Positions 1 through 8,971 of a stretch of DNA of 64,000 nucleotides are shown piece by piece. The first letter of the stretch is position 1. Every line of letters begins with the position of its first letter. Source of the DNA: Lentihominibacter hominis (GTDB taxonomy: Bacteria > Bacillota > Clostridia > Peptostreptococcales > Anaerovoracaceae); contig NZ_JACRTA010000002.1 in the NCBI RefSeq assembly GCF_014385065.1, positions 310,001 through 374,000 of the forward strand, written 5' to 3'. Position numbers and translations under genes: made by a program. Under the pieces are notes generated by a model. It was not told the origin of the DNA. It was given only the letters and a program-made list of their open reading frames with translations, and did not search any database.

Positions 1-2644
1 TATTAAAATACCGAAACAGGTTTATTATCCTGTTCTTAAAGAGATTCTGGAAGAAAATGAAGATCAGGAGTCAGTGAAAGAAGCAATAAAAATGAGAAAG
101 AATGAGCTTTCGCCTAAGCATATACTCGTTGCTGATGTTATTGCTTCTGTAAGTTATCTTCTCAATCTCAACTATGGCATAGGAAATATAGATGATATAG
201 ATCATCTTGGCAACAGGAGACTGCGAACTGTAGGAGAACTGCTGCAAAATCAGATAAGAATAGGTCTTTCCAGAATGGAGAGAACAATAAAAGAGAGAAT
301 GACTACTCAGGATATTTCTGAAGTCACACCTCAGGGTCTTATGAATATAAGGCCTGTTACCGCCGCAGTTAAGGAATTTTTTGGGAGCTCTCAGCTTTCG
401 CAGTTCATGGACCAAAATAATCCTCTTGCTGAACTTACGCATAAAAGAAGGCTTTCGGCATTGGGTCCGGGAGGCCTTTCCAGAGAGAGAGCGGGCTTTG
501 AGGTAAGAGACGTACACCATTCTCATTACGGAAGAATGTGTCCTATAGAAACTCCGGAAGGACCTAATATCGGACTTATAGGATCTCTTACAACATACGG
601 AATAGTTAACGAATACGGATTTATAGAAACTCCGTATAGAGTTGTAGATAAAAAGACAGGAAGAGTTACTGATGAAATACAGTATCTTACTGCTGACGAT
701 GAAGAAGATAAGATAATAGCTCAGGCTAACGAACCGCTGGATTCAGAAGGACATTTCGTCAATATGAGAGTTTCTGCCAGAGGTGTGGGCGGTGAAATGG
801 AGCTGGCCCCGAGAGAAGTTGTGGATTATATGGACGTATCGCCTAAACAGGTGGTGTCTGTGGCTACAGCTATGATTCCATTCTTGGAAAATGACGATGC
901 GAACAGAGCGCTGATGGGCGCAAACATGCAGCGTCAGGCGGTACCTCTCCTTGTAACCGAGGCTCCTATTGTAGGAACAGGTATGGAGCATAAGGCTGCA
1001 AAAGACTCCGGTGTAGTTATAATAGCTAAGCATGCCGGAACTATAGATTTTGTAGATGCTGATAAGATTGTGGTTTTGAGGGATGACGGTGAAGGTACGG
1101 ATGAATATAAGCTTCTCAAATTCAAGCGATCCAACCAAGGTACGTGCATAAATCAGCGGCCTATCGTTTATAATGGCGAACATGTTGAAAAAGGTGAGGT
1201 CATAGCGGATGGTCCATCAACTGAAAACGGAGAGATTGCTCTCGGAAAAAATCTGCTCATAGGCTTTATGACATGGGAAGGATATAATTACGAGGACGCT
1301 ATAATTCTTAACGAAAGACTTATTATGGAAGATGTTCTTACATCTATCCATATAGAAAAATACGAGGCTGAAGCAAGAGATACGAAGCTGGGGCCCGAAG
1401 AGATCACCAGGGAGATTCCTAATGTGGGTGAAGATGCTCTTAAAGATTTGGATGAAGACGGTATCATCAGAAAAGGTGCTGAAGTAAATTCATCTGATAT
1501 TTTGGTAGGTAAAGTTACTCCTAAAGGAGAAACAGAACTTACGGCTGAGGAAAGACTTCTCAGAGCTATATTCGGAGAAAAGGCCAGAGAAGTCAGAGAT
1601 ACGTCTTTGCGTGTTCCTCATGGCGAGACAGGCATTGTTGTCGATGTAAAGATTTTCTCAAGGGAGAATGGTGATGAGCTGCCTCCTGGGGTAAATAAGC
1701 TTGTAAGGTGTTATATAGCTACAAAGAGAAAAATCAGCGTTGGCGATAAGATGGCTGGAAGACACGGAAACAAAGGTGTTATTTCCAGAATACTTCCTGA
1801 AGAGGATATGCCGTTTATGGAAAACGGACAGCCGCTGCAGGTAATGCTTAATCCGTTGGGTGTGCCGTCACGAATGAACGTAGGTCAGGTTCTCGAAGTA
1901 CATTTAGGTCTGGCTGCAAAAAATAAGGATTGGTATATTGCAACGCCTGTATTTGACGGGGCTAACGAGAAAGATATAATAGAGCTGCTTAAAGAAAACG
2001 GCTTTGATGAAAGCGGAAAATTGCGTCTCAGAGATGGAAGGACAGGAGAATATTTCGATAATCCGGTAACTGTAGGTTATATGTATATGCTCAAGCTTCA
2101 CCATCTGGTAGATGACAAGATCCATGCGAGAAGTACAGGTCCGTACTCGCTTGTAACGCAGCAGCCTTTGGGCGGAAAAGCGCAGTTTGGCGGACAGCGT
2201 TTCGGAGAGATGGAAGTATGGGCCTTGGAGGCTTATGGAGCAGCATATACTCTTCAGGAAATACTCACTGTAAAATCCGATGATATCGTAGGCAGAGTTA
2301 AAACTTATGAGGCTATCGTAAAAGGTGAGAATATACCTGAACCTGGAATTCCTGAATCGTTTAAGGTGTTGATAAAAGAAATGCAGAGCTTGTGTCTGGA
2401 TGTAAAAGTTCTGACAGAGGACAATGAAGAGATAGAAATTAAGGAAACCAGTGAGATAGAAGATATTCCTGCAATAGAGGATATGGTGGATGTTGATATA
2501 GAGGGAGAAGAGGTCGATGATGCCGACGAATTTGACGAAGAAGAGATCGCTATAGTCGAAGAAGATGAGGATGATTTCGATGAGGACGACGGCCTGGATG
2601 ATGAACTTGGTCAGATCGAAGCCGAACCGACTGAAGAAGTGTAG
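1..2644 (+). CDS. rpoB: RNA polymerase beta subunit, 5'-truncated by window edge
   Basis: Beta subunit of DNA-dependent RNA polymerase, forming the catalytic core with RpoC. The reading frame is open from base 2, so about 880 C-terminal residues are visible and the N-terminal part lies outside the window. The rifampicin pocket ([24 protein letters not shown]) is present with Asp, His and Ser at the classical resistance positions, so it reads as wild type. The later conserved blocks [20 protein letters not shown] and [16 protein letters not shown] are intact. The C-terminus carries a strongly acidic extension of roughly 70 residues after the usual end of the fold. rpoC starts 17 bases after the stop, behind a GGGGAAG ribosome binding site, so the two are co-transcribed. 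Identity is certain; only the start is missing. Confidence 0.98.
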   Translation, partial: IKIPKQVYYPVLKEILEENEDQESVKEAIKMRKNELSPKHILVADVIASVSYLLNLNYGIGNIDDIDHLGNRRLRTVGELLQNQIRIGLSRMERTIKERMTTQDISEVTPQGLMNIRPVTAAVKEFFGSSQLSQFMDQNNPLAELTHKRRLSALGPGGLSRERAGFEVRDVHHSHYGRMCPIETPEGPNIGLIGSLTTYGIVNEYGFIETPYRVVDKKTGRVTDEIQYLTADDEEDKIIAQANEPLDSEGHFVNMRVSARGVGGEMELAPREVVDYMDVSPKQVVSVATAMIPFLENDDANRALMGANMQRQAVPLLVTEAPIVGTGMEHKAAKDSGVVIIAKHAGTIDFVDADKIVVLRDDGEGTDEYKLLKFKRSNQGTCINQRPIVYNGEHVEKGEVIADGPSTENGEIALGKNLLIGFMTWEGYNYEDAIILNERLIMEDVLTSIHIEKYEAEARDTKLGPEEITREIPNVGEDALKDLDEDGIIRKGAEVNSSDILVGKVTPKGETELTAEERLLRAIFGEKAREVRDTSLRVPHGETGIVVDVKIFSRENGDELPPGVNKLVRCYIATKRKISVGDKMAGRHGNKGVISRILPEEDMPFMENGQPLQVMLNPLGVPSRMNVGQVLEVHLGLAAKNKDWYIATPVFDGANEKDIIELLKENGFDESGKLRLRDGRTGEYFDNPVTVGYMYMLKLHHLVDDKIHARSTGPYSLVTQQPLGGKAQFGGQRFGEMEVWALEAYGAAYTLQEILTVKSDDIVGRVKTYEAIVKGENIPEPGIPESFKVLIKEMQSLCLDVKVLTEDNEEIEIKETSEIEDIPAIEDMVDVDIEGEEVDDADEFDEEEIAIVEEDEDDFDEDDGLDDELGQIEAEPTEEV

Positions 2645-2661
2645 GAAAGGGGAAGTGACCA

Positions 2662-5600
2662 ATGAATGATAACAACAATTATGAATTGAATAATTTTGAG
2701 TCTCTGCAGATTGGGCTGGCGTCTACAGAAAAGATAATGGGCTGGTCTCACGGAGAGGTTACAAAACCCGAGACTATAAATTATCGTACTCTTAAACCCG
2801 AAAAAGACGGGCTCTTCTGTGAGAAAATATTTGGCCCTACTAAGGACTGGGAGTGTCACTGCGGCAAATACAAGCGAATAAGATATAAAGGTATCGTCTG
2901 CGATAAATGCGGAGTAGAGGTTACCAAAGCGAAAGTCAGAAGAGAGAGGATGGGGCATATAAAGCTGGCTTCACCCGTCTCCCATATCTGGTATTTTAAG
3001 GGTATTCCTTCCAGAATGGGTCTTGTATTGGATATATCTCCGAGAACTCTTGAAAAAATATTGTATTTTGCAAATTTCATCGTGACTGATCCTGGAAATA
3101 CCGAATTTGCCTATAAAGAAGTACTTACAGAGAATCAGTACAGAGAGGCTAAAGACAATCCAGATAATAAGTTTAAAGCAGGTATGGGAGCGGAGGCTGT
3201 AAGAGAACTTCTTTCTCATATAAACCTTGATGAACTTTCAGAGGATCTGAGAAACAAGCTTGTCAGCGCTACAGGCCAGAAGAAGATAAGGATTGTAAGA
3301 AGACTGGAGGTTATTGAAGCTCTCAGACTGTCGGGCAATAGACCTGAATGGATGATACTGGAAGTCATTCCGGTTATTCCGCCGGATCTTAGACCTATGG
3401 TTCAACTGGACGGAGGAAGATTCGCAACTTCCGATTTGAATGATCTGTACAGGCGTGTAATAAACAGAAATAACAGGCTTAACAGACTTCTTGAACTTGG
3501 TGCACCCGACATCATTGTAAGAAATGAAAAGAGAATGCTTCAGGAAGCTGTTGATGCTCTTATAGATAATGGAAGAAGAGGCAGACCCGTTACGGGTCCG
3601 GGATCCAGACCGCTTAAATCTCTTTCGGATATGCTCAAAGGTAAACAGGGAAGATTCAGACAGAATCTGCTGGGCAAGAGAGTAGACTATTCCGGACGAT
3701 CTGTAATCGTAGTAGGCCCTGAGCTTAAGTTTTACCAGTGTGGCCTCCCTAAGAAGATGGCTCTGGAACTGTTCAAGCCGTTTATTATGAAAAAGTTGGT
3801 GGAGAACGGCAATGCTCACAACATTAAGAGTGCCAAACGAATGGTGGAAAAAGTAAGACCTGAGGTTTGGGATGTGCTGGAAGGTGTTATTAAGGAGCAT
3901 CCTGTAATGCTGAACCGTGCGCCAACTTTGCATAGGCTTGGTATACAGGCGTTTGAGCCTGTATTGGTAGAAGGTAAGGCTATAAAGCTTCATCCGCTTG
4001 CATGCACTGCGTTTAATGCTGACTTTGACGGTGACCAGATGGCTGTGCATGTTCCGCTTTCTGTGGAAGCACAGGCAGAAGCGAGATTTCTTATGCTTTC
4101 CGTGAATAATATACTTGCTCCTAAAGATGGTTCTCCGATAACGACGCCTACTCAGGATATGATCTTGGGAAGCTATTATCTTACCCATCCTGGGCAGGAA
4201 GAAGGCAAAAGAAATTCAGACGCTGAAAAAGGAGATGGCAAAGTATTTACTGATATAGCTGAAATGCTTATGGCTTATCAAACCGGTATGGTGGGACTTC
4301 ATGCCCGAGTAAAGGTGAGAATGTATGCGGACGAATATGATACGAGAGGTAAACTTGTAGAGTCTACAGTAGGAAGATTCATATTTAATCAGAATATCCC
4401 TCAGGATTTAGGGTATGTAGAAGACAGAGAAGCTGATCCGTATTCGCTGGAGATAGATTTCTTGTGCGATAAGAAGAAGCTGGGGCAGATCATCGACAGA
4501 TGCTACAGAATACATGGAAATACAGAAACAGCTATAATGCTTGATTATATCAAGGACATGGGATTCCATTACTCTACTATAGCAGCTATTACCATCAGTA
4601 TTTCCGATATGGAGATACCTGAAGAGAAAAAGGTAATTATAGATGAGGCCGAAAAGCTGGTAGACAAGTATGAGATGGCTTACAGAAGAGGTCTTGTCTC
4701 TAATAAGGAAAGATATGAAAAGGTTATAGATATCTGGAATAAAACGACAGACGATGTGGCTGATGCACTTATGGAGTCTCTTGATTCTTTAAATAACTTA
4801 TTTATCATGGCTCATTCAGGAGCAAGAGGAAGTAAGAATCAGATCAGGCAGATCGGCGGTATGCGTGGACTTATGGCTAACGCTACAGGTAAGACCATAG
4901 AAATACCTATCAAGGCGAACTTCAGAGAAGGACTTTCGGTTCTGGAATACTTTATTTCTACTAACGGTGCAAGAAAAGGTCTTGCGGATACGGCTCTGCG
5001 AACAGCAGACTCAGGTTATTTGACAAGACGGCTTGTAGATGTTTCTCATAACGTAATTGTCAGAGAGGATGACTGCGGAACGGATGAAGGTATAGAAGTA
5101 AAAGCCTTTACTGACGGAAAGGAAATCATTGAGAAACTGAAGGACCGTATTATAGGAAGAACTGCTTTGCTGGATATATGTCATCCTGAGACAGGTAGAG
5201 TTATTGTTGAGCAAGACTGCGAGATTAGTGAGGACGCTGCTGAAGCGATAGAAGCTGCGGGCATAGAGTCTGTGGCTATAAGATCGGTGATGACCTGCCA
5301 CAGTAAAACTGGTGTATGCGCTAAGTGTTATGGAAGGAATTTGGCGACCGGAGAAGGCGTCAATATTGGAGAGGCTGTTGGAATAACAGCAGCTCAATCC
5401 ATTGGAGAGCCGGGTACTCAGCTGACCATGAGAACATTCCATACAGGGGGCGTTGCCGGTTCTGATATCACTCACGGTCTGCCGAGAGTAGAAGAACTTT
5501 TTGAGGCCAGAAAACCTAAGGGACTTGCGGTCATCTGCGAAGCAGACGGTACTGTGGTTTCTGTTGATCCGACTATGGATAATAAAACACAGGTCAAAGT

Positions 5601-6381
5601 GAGAGGCGAAGAAGAAAAGGTATATGAAGTTCCTTATGGAGCAAGGATTTGTGTTGCCGAAGGCGACTATATACTTGCAGGGGACAATATAACAAAAGGA
5701 CCTTTGGATCCTAAGGACATTTTAAGGCTTAACGGTGTTGAAGGCGTATATCAGTACTTGCTTAAAGAAGTACAGAGAGTGTATAAGCAGCAGGGTGTAG
5801 ATATCAATGATAAGCATATAGAAGTTATCGTAGGACAGATGCTTTCAAAAATGAAGGTAAATGATGCGGGAGATACAGGGCTTCTTCCTGGAGGACAGTA
5901 TAGTAAAGTCGAAATAGAAGAGGCTAATGAAGCTGTTATTGCTGATGGAGGGAAACCTGCGGAGGCAGAGAGGCTTCTTCTGGGTATAACAAAGGCATCT
6001 TTGGCTACAAATTCATTCCTGTCAGCTGCGTCCTTCCAGGAGACTACAAGAGTTCTGACAGATGCTGCAATAAAAGGAAAGAACGATAAACTTCAAGGGC
6101 TTAAAGAAAATGTTATCATCGGTAAACTGATCCCTGCCGGTACAGGTATGAAGAAGTATAGGTCTATAGATTTGGATTACGGTGTAAATACAGCATTGAT
6201 AGAAGCGTACAGAGCAATGCAGAGAGAAATGGAGATGGAAGAGGAAGAAGATGAGGATATGGAAGATATAGTTCCTGTAATGGGAACTGGGGATGATGCG
6301 GCGGCAGCCGAGGAATTCGCATCAGAAATGGAATCTGCTTCGGGAATCTCTGAGACATCAGAAAGTGCTGAATGGGAATAA
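2662..6381 (+). CDS. rpoC: RNA polymerase beta' subunit
   Basis: Catalytic beta' subunit of RNA polymerase, 1239 residues, in the usual size range for Firmicutes. The N-terminal zinc site is visible as Cys65, Cys67, Cys80 and Cys83. The active-site Mg2+ motif NADFDGD is present with Asp454, Asp456 and Asp458. The trigger-loop region and the block [23 protein letters not shown] follow. The last 60 or so residues form an acidic, low-complexity tail rich in Glu, Asp, Ser and Ala, as in the neighbouring RpoB. It is the second gene of the rpoBC pair and is followed by a strong intrinsic terminator, so this transcription unit ends here. Confidence 0.98.
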   Translation: MNDNNNYELNNFESLQIGLASTEKIMGWSHGEVTKPETINYRTLKPEKDGLFCEKIFGPTKDWECHCGKYKRIRYKGIVCDKCGVEVTKAKVRRERMGHIKLASPVSHIWYFKGIPSRMGLVLDISPRTLEKILYFANFIVTDPGNTEFAYKEVLTENQYREAKDNPDNKFKAGMGAEAVRELLSHINLDELSEDLRNKLVSATGQKKIRIVRRLEVIEALRLSGNRPEWMILEVIPVIPPDLRPMVQLDGGRFATSDLNDLYRRVINRNNRLNRLLELGAPDIIVRNEKRMLQEAVDALIDNGRRGRPVTGPGSRPLKSLSDMLKGKQGRFRQNLLGKRVDYSGRSVIVVGPELKFYQCGLPKKMALELFKPFIMKKLVENGNAHNIKSAKRMVEKVRPEVWDVLEGVIKEHPVMLNRAPTLHRLGIQAFEPVLVEGKAIKLHPLACTAFNADFDGDQMAVHVPLSVEAQAEARFLMLSVNNILAPKDGSPITTPTQDMILGSYYLTHPGQEEGKRNSDAEKGDGKVFTDIAEMLMAYQTGMVGLHARVKVRMYADEYDTRGKLVESTVGRFIFNQNIPQDLGYVEDREADPYSLEIDFLCDKKKLGQIIDRCYRIHGNTETAIMLDYIKDMGFHYSTIAAITISISDMEIPEEKKVIIDEAEKLVDKYEMAYRRGLVSNKERYEKVIDIWNKTTDDVADALMESLDSLNNLFIMAHSGARGSKNQIRQIGGMRGLMANATGKTIEIPIKANFREGLSVLEYFISTNGARKGLADTALRTADSGYLTRRLVDVSHNVIVREDDCGTDEGIEVKAFTDGKEIIEKLKDRIIGRTALLDICHPETGRVIVEQDCEISEDAAEAIEAAGIESVAIRSVMTCHSKTGVCAKCYGRNLATGEGVNIGEAVGITAAQSIGEPGTQLTMRTFHTGGVAGSDITHGLPRVEELFEARKPKGLAVICEADGTVVSVDPTMDNKTQVKVRGEEEKVYEVPYGARICVAEGDYILAGDNITKGPLDPKDILRLNGVEGVYQYLLKEVQRVYKQQGVDINDKHIEVIVGQMLSKMKVNDAGDTGLLPGGQYSKVEIEEANEAVIADGGKPAEAERLLLGITKASLATNSFLSAASFQETTRVLTDAAIKGKNDKLQGLKENVIIGKLIPAGTGMKKYRSIDLDYGVNTALIEAYRAMQREMEMEEEEDEDMEDIVPVMGTGDDAAAAEEFASEMESASGISETSESAEWE

Positions 6382-6443
6382 GTATTAGTTTCTGAGCTTG
6401 TCATTTTTCGTTAAATATTAAACTAAATAGTGAGCAAAAACAG

Positions 6444-6485
6444 ACCTCTGAAAGAGCATTTTCAATTTTCAGAGGTTTTTGTTTT
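6444..6485 (+). terminator. Intrinsic terminator after rpoC
   Basis: ACCTCTGAAA at 6444-6453 pairs with TTTCAGAGGT ending at 6476, and the hairpin is followed by TTTTGTTTTG. It separates rpoBC from the next transcription unit. Confidence 0.9.
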
Positions 6486-6519
6486 GTACAAAAAGTTAAA
6501 TGTGTACTGATAATGTGCC

Positions 6520-6548
6520 TTGACAGTAAGTAGACAGAATGCTAAAAT
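6520..6548 (+). promoter_or_regulatory. Sigma-A-type promoter of the aldehyde dehydrogenase/lyase operon
   Basis: Perfect -35 TTGACA at 6520-6525, a 17-base spacer, and -10 TAAAAT at 6543-6548. An overlapping TATAAT lies at 6548-6553. This predicts a leader of about 90 bases before the aldehyde dehydrogenase start and strong expression. Confidence 0.75.
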
Positions 6549-6643
6549 ATAATCAAATTGAGATAATTTAAAGATCAAAAAAGTAAATAGTTTGATTTTT
6601 AGTAATTTCGAGAATAGTAAAATTAAAAAGGAGATTGATAAGT

Positions 6644-7996
6644 ATGACTATTCAAAACCAAATTGACAAAGCGCGTGCAGCGTTTGAACAGATCAAAGAT
6701 TATACTCAGGAACAGGTGGATAAGCTTGTTTATGAGAGTGCAAAGATCATTTACGAGAATGCAGAACCTTTAGCAAAGATGGCTGTTGAGGAAACAAGAC
6801 TTGGAAGCTATGAAGACAAGATTGGCAAGAACACTGGAACAGCTGCTGCTTTCTGGGATTATCTCAAGGATAAGAAGTCTGTTGGCATCATCAATGAAGA
6901 TCCTTCAATCGGTCTTATTGAAGCTGCTCATCCAATCGGTGTTATCGGTGCTATCACTCCGGCAACTAACCCTACAGTTACACCTTTAGGAAACTTCATG
7001 CACGCTTTAAAGGGTAAGAATGCAGTTATCATTTCACCTGCTCCACGTGCAGAAAAGACTTCAACTACTACAGTTAACTTAATTCGTGAAGCATTAGCTA
7101 AGAACGGTGCTCCTGAAGACCTTATTCAGATTGTTAACGATGTTACTATCGAAAAGTCACAGGAATTAATGGAAAAATGCGACCTCGTACTCGCAACTGG
7201 TGGTTCCGGCCTCACTAAGGCTGCTTACTCAAGCGGAACTCCTGCTTACGGTGTAGGACCAGGAAACCCTCCTGTAATCGTAGACAGAGGATATGACCTT
7301 AAGGATGCTGCTGAGCAGACAATTGTTGCTGTAGCAAGCGATAACGGAATCCTTTGCGACGGAGACAACTTACTCCTTTACCCACAGGAATTGGAAGCTG
7401 ATTTCTTTGCAGAACTTAAGAATGCCGGTGCTGTTGTATTTGAAAGCGCTGATGATGTTGCTAAGTTCCGTGAAGCTTTATTCCAGGATGGAAAGATCAA
7501 CTCAGGTTTAGTTGGTAAGGATACTGACGTAATCGCAGAAGCTGCTGGATTTACTCTTCCAGAAGGAACTAAGGTTATAGGTCTTAAGATAGAAGGCGTT
7601 GGTAAAGATGATATCCTCGGCAAGGAAATCATGGGACCTGTAGTAGTATTAAAGAGCTACGACAAGTTTGAAGAAGCCGTTGACATGGCTATCAGAAACA
7701 TGGAAGAAGATGGCGGTACTGGACATACAGCTGGTATCTTCTCAAATGATGAAGATCATATTCTTTACTTCGGCGAAAAGATTCCTGTAGCTCGTGTACT
7801 GGTTAACCAGCCTACACCGGATGCTTGGGGACCTGAAACTAACGCACTGTCACCTGCAGTATCAGAAGGTTGCGGTACATGGGGTAACAATATCTTAGCT
7901 GGTAACGTTGACTACATACACATGGTAAACGTTTCTAAGATCGTTAAGAAGTTAGACGTAGAACCGCTTGATCCTGCAAAGATTTTTGCTGACTAA
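6644..7996 (+). CDS. CoA-acylating aldehyde dehydrogenase family protein
   Basis: A 450-residue member of the aldehyde dehydrogenase superfamily, closest in length and motifs to the CoA-acylating branch (EutE, SucD and sulfoacetaldehyde dehydrogenase-like enzymes), which interconvert an aldehyde plus CoA and NAD(P)+ with an acyl-CoA. The nucleotide-binding block PATNPTVTPLGN (about residues 105-116), the GGSG loop and the catalytic cysteine in the context DNGILCDGD (Cys238) are visible. ATG 6644 is chosen because AAAAAGGAG lies about 10 bases upstream; a TTG at 6635 is too close to that site. A beta-alanyl-CoA ammonia-lyase homologue follows without a terminator that ends in a T-run. I infer that the aldehyde substrate yields a 3-aminoacyl-CoA or a related C3/C4 acyl-CoA. 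The substrate cannot be read from sequence. Family confidence is high, specificity low. Confidence 0.85.
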   Translation: MTIQNQIDKARAAFEQIKDYTQEQVDKLVYESAKIIYENAEPLAKMAVEETRLGSYEDKIGKNTGTAAAFWDYLKDKKSVGIINEDPSIGLIEAAHPIGVIGAITPATNPTVTPLGNFMHALKGKNAVIISPAPRAEKTSTTTVNLIREALAKNGAPEDLIQIVNDVTIEKSQELMEKCDLVLATGGSGLTKAAYSSGTPAYGVGPGNPPVIVDRGYDLKDAAEQTIVAVASDNGILCDGDNLLLYPQELEADFFAELKNAGAVVFESADDVAKFREALFQDGKINSGLVGKDTDVIAEAAGFTLPEGTKVIGLKIEGVGKDDILGKEIMGPVVVLKSYDKFEEAVDMAIRNMEEDGGTGHTAGIFSNDEDHILYFGEKIPVARVLVNQPTPDAWGPETNALSPAVSEGCGTWGNNILAGNVDYIHMVNVSKIVKKLDVEPLDPAKIFAD

Positions 7997-8035
7997 TAAA
8001 GCCAGTTTGAAATTAATCGGAAAAGGCATTAAAAA

Positions 8036-8082
8036 TTTTGGGACATAAACCAGTTTTGTCCCAAAAGATATGGACAAAACTG
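8036..8082 (+). promoter_or_regulatory. Mutually exclusive hairpin pair in the operon spacer
   Basis: TTTTGGGACA (8036-8045) is perfectly complementary to TGTCCCAAAA (8057-8066). CAGTTTTGTCC (8051-8061) is perfectly complementary to GGACAAAACTG (8072-8082). The two helices share bases 8057-8061 and cannot both form in full. Neither is followed directly by a run of T. The lyase ribosome binding site AGAGGAGGA lies about 50 bases downstream. The structure is seen directly; any role as a switch, processing site or mRNA stabiliser is inference. Confidence 0.6.
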
Positions 8083-8145
8083 CTTTATAGAAAAAACAAT
8101 TACTCATTTAATATTATTCTGCATAGCAGAAAGAGGAGGAAAATT

Positions 8146-8607
8146 ATGGTTGGTAAGAAAGTAGTTCATCATCTTATGATGAGTGCAAAAGATGCACATT
8201 ATGTAGGCGGATTAGTAAATGGTGCTAGAATCGTTGACCAGTGGGGAGACGTTGGTACTGAACTGATGGTATATGTTGATGGAGATATCAGCTTATTCTT
8301 AGGATACAAAGAAATCGAATTCTTAGCTCCAGTATATGTTGGAGACTTCATGGAATATCATGGCTGGATCGAAAAGGTTGGTAATCAGTCATACACTTGC
8401 CAGTTCGAAGCTTGGAAGGTTGCTACTCAGTTAGACAGAACAGATGCAGATCTGTCAAACGTAGCTACTCCTGAAACAGCTGCTACAGCTTGTGAGCCAC
8501 CAGTACTTTGCGGTAAGGCAACAGGAAGCTTATTCATCGCTAAGAAAGACCAGAGAGGCGCTACTGAGTCTTCATTCAAAGACAGAAAGCACCCAGGCGA
8601 GAAATAA
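8146..8607 (+). CDS. acl: Beta-alanyl-CoA ammonia-lyase homologue (hotdog fold)
   Basis: A 153-residue hotdog-fold protein. Its N-terminus (VGKKVVHHLMMSAKDAHY) and the block around LVNGARIV...WGDVGTELMVYVDGD match what I remember of beta-alanyl-CoA:ammonia-lyase from Clostridium (Anaerotignum) propionicum. That enzyme eliminates ammonia from beta-alanyl-CoA to give acryloyl-CoA. The shorter relatives are 3-aminobutyryl-CoA ammonia-lyases (Kal) of lysine fermentation. The length and C-terminal block ESSFKDRKHPGEK favour the beta-alanyl-CoA type, and no lysine-fermentation genes are nearby. ATG 8146 follows an excellent AGAGGAGGA site; an upstream TTG-initiated extension would run through the spacer hairpins and is rejected. 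It is the second gene of the unit headed by the acylating aldehyde dehydrogenase. Exact substrate is inferred by similarity. Confidence 0.82.
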   Translation: MVGKKVVHHLMMSAKDAHYVGGLVNGARIVDQWGDVGTELMVYVDGDISLFLGYKEIEFLAPVYVGDFMEYHGWIEKVGNQSYTCQFEAWKVATQLDRTDADLSNVATPETAATACEPPVLCGKATGSLFIAKKDQRGATESSFKDRKHPGEK

Positions 8608-8655
8608 GAAAGAATTAAATAATCTTATGAATTAGATTATTCATTACTTTGTTAT

Positions 8656-8686
8656 AAAACGGACAGATTTATTCTGTCCGTTTTTT
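8656..8686 (+). terminator. Intrinsic terminator after the lyase gene
   Basis: ACGGACAGA (8659-8667) pairs with TCTGTCCGT (8673-8681), followed by six T. It ends the aldehyde dehydrogenase/lyase unit. Confidence 0.92.
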
Positions 8687-8749
8687 CATATCGGAAGTAT
8701 TGTTGTAGGTTATGAAAGAGTCGATTTTGTTTTTGAAACACAGTGAATG

Positions 8750-8778
8750 TTGACGGAGTGCAAACCTTGTGATATCCT
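8750..8778 (+). promoter_or_regulatory. Promoter of the FMN-riboswitch/MATE transcript
   Basis: -35 TTGACG at 8750-8755, a 17-base spacer, and -10 TATCCT at 8773-8778. It lies about 20 bases before the riboswitch, as expected for a leader transcript. Confidence 0.55.
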
Positions 8779-8799
8779 TTATATATCCGTATAAAAGAA

Positions 8800-8907
8800 C
8801 CTTTCTTCGGAAATGAGTTTTTACTCTACTGGCGGTACAGCCCGCGAGCAATAAGCTAATTCGGTTTGATTCCGAAGCCAACAGACAGTCTGGATGGGAG
8901 AAGAAGG
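8800..8907 (+). promoter_or_regulatory. FMN riboswitch (RFN element)
   Basis: The conserved RFN core is plain: GGCGGTACAGCCCGCGAGC at 8831-8849, then a hairpin TTCGGTTTGATTCCGAA, then AGCCAACAG and AGTCTGGATGGGAGAAGA. The outer helix P1 forms between CCTTTCTT (8800-8807) and AAGAAGG (8901-8907). The 364-base gene-free stretch 8608-8971 therefore holds a terminator, a promoter, this aptamer and its expression platform. RFN elements bind flavin mononucleotide and usually repress riboflavin synthesis or uptake genes; here the controlled gene is a MATE transporter. Confidence 0.93.
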
Positions 8908-8945
8908 CTTTCAGTTGATTTTCTGAATGCTTTGTTCTTTTTTCT
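8903..8945 (+). terminator. Expression-platform terminator of the FMN riboswitch
   Basis: AAGGCTTTCAG pairs with CTGAATGCTTT (one T-T mismatch) and is followed by GTTCTTTTTTCTTT. Its 5' arm begins within the 3' strand of aptamer helix P1, so ligand-dependent transcription termination is plausible. Some competition between P1 and the terminator would have to be resolved by probing. Confidence 0.65.
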
Positions 8946-8971
8946 TTGCCTAAAATAAAGGAGAGATTTTT

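Noticed and set aside
390..500. Rifampicin-resistance changes in rpoB
   Set aside because: The classical resistance positions carry the wild-type residues.
71..526. Minus-strand open frames across rpoBC and other large genes
   Set aside because: They are antisense shadows of strongly conserved genes, lack ribosome binding sites and show no recognisable families.
8038..8145. Longer start for the lyase gene from TTG 8038
   Set aside because: The extra 36 residues are encoded by the spacer hairpins, have no family similarity, and an excellent ribosome binding site directly precedes ATG 8146.
8146..8607. Lyase as 3-aminobutyryl-CoA ammonia-lyase (Kal) of lysine fermentation
   Set aside because: Kal is shorter and lies with kamA/kamDE, kdd and kce; none of those genes is present here, and the N- and C-terminal motifs fit the beta-alanyl-CoA enzyme better. 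Not fully excluded.
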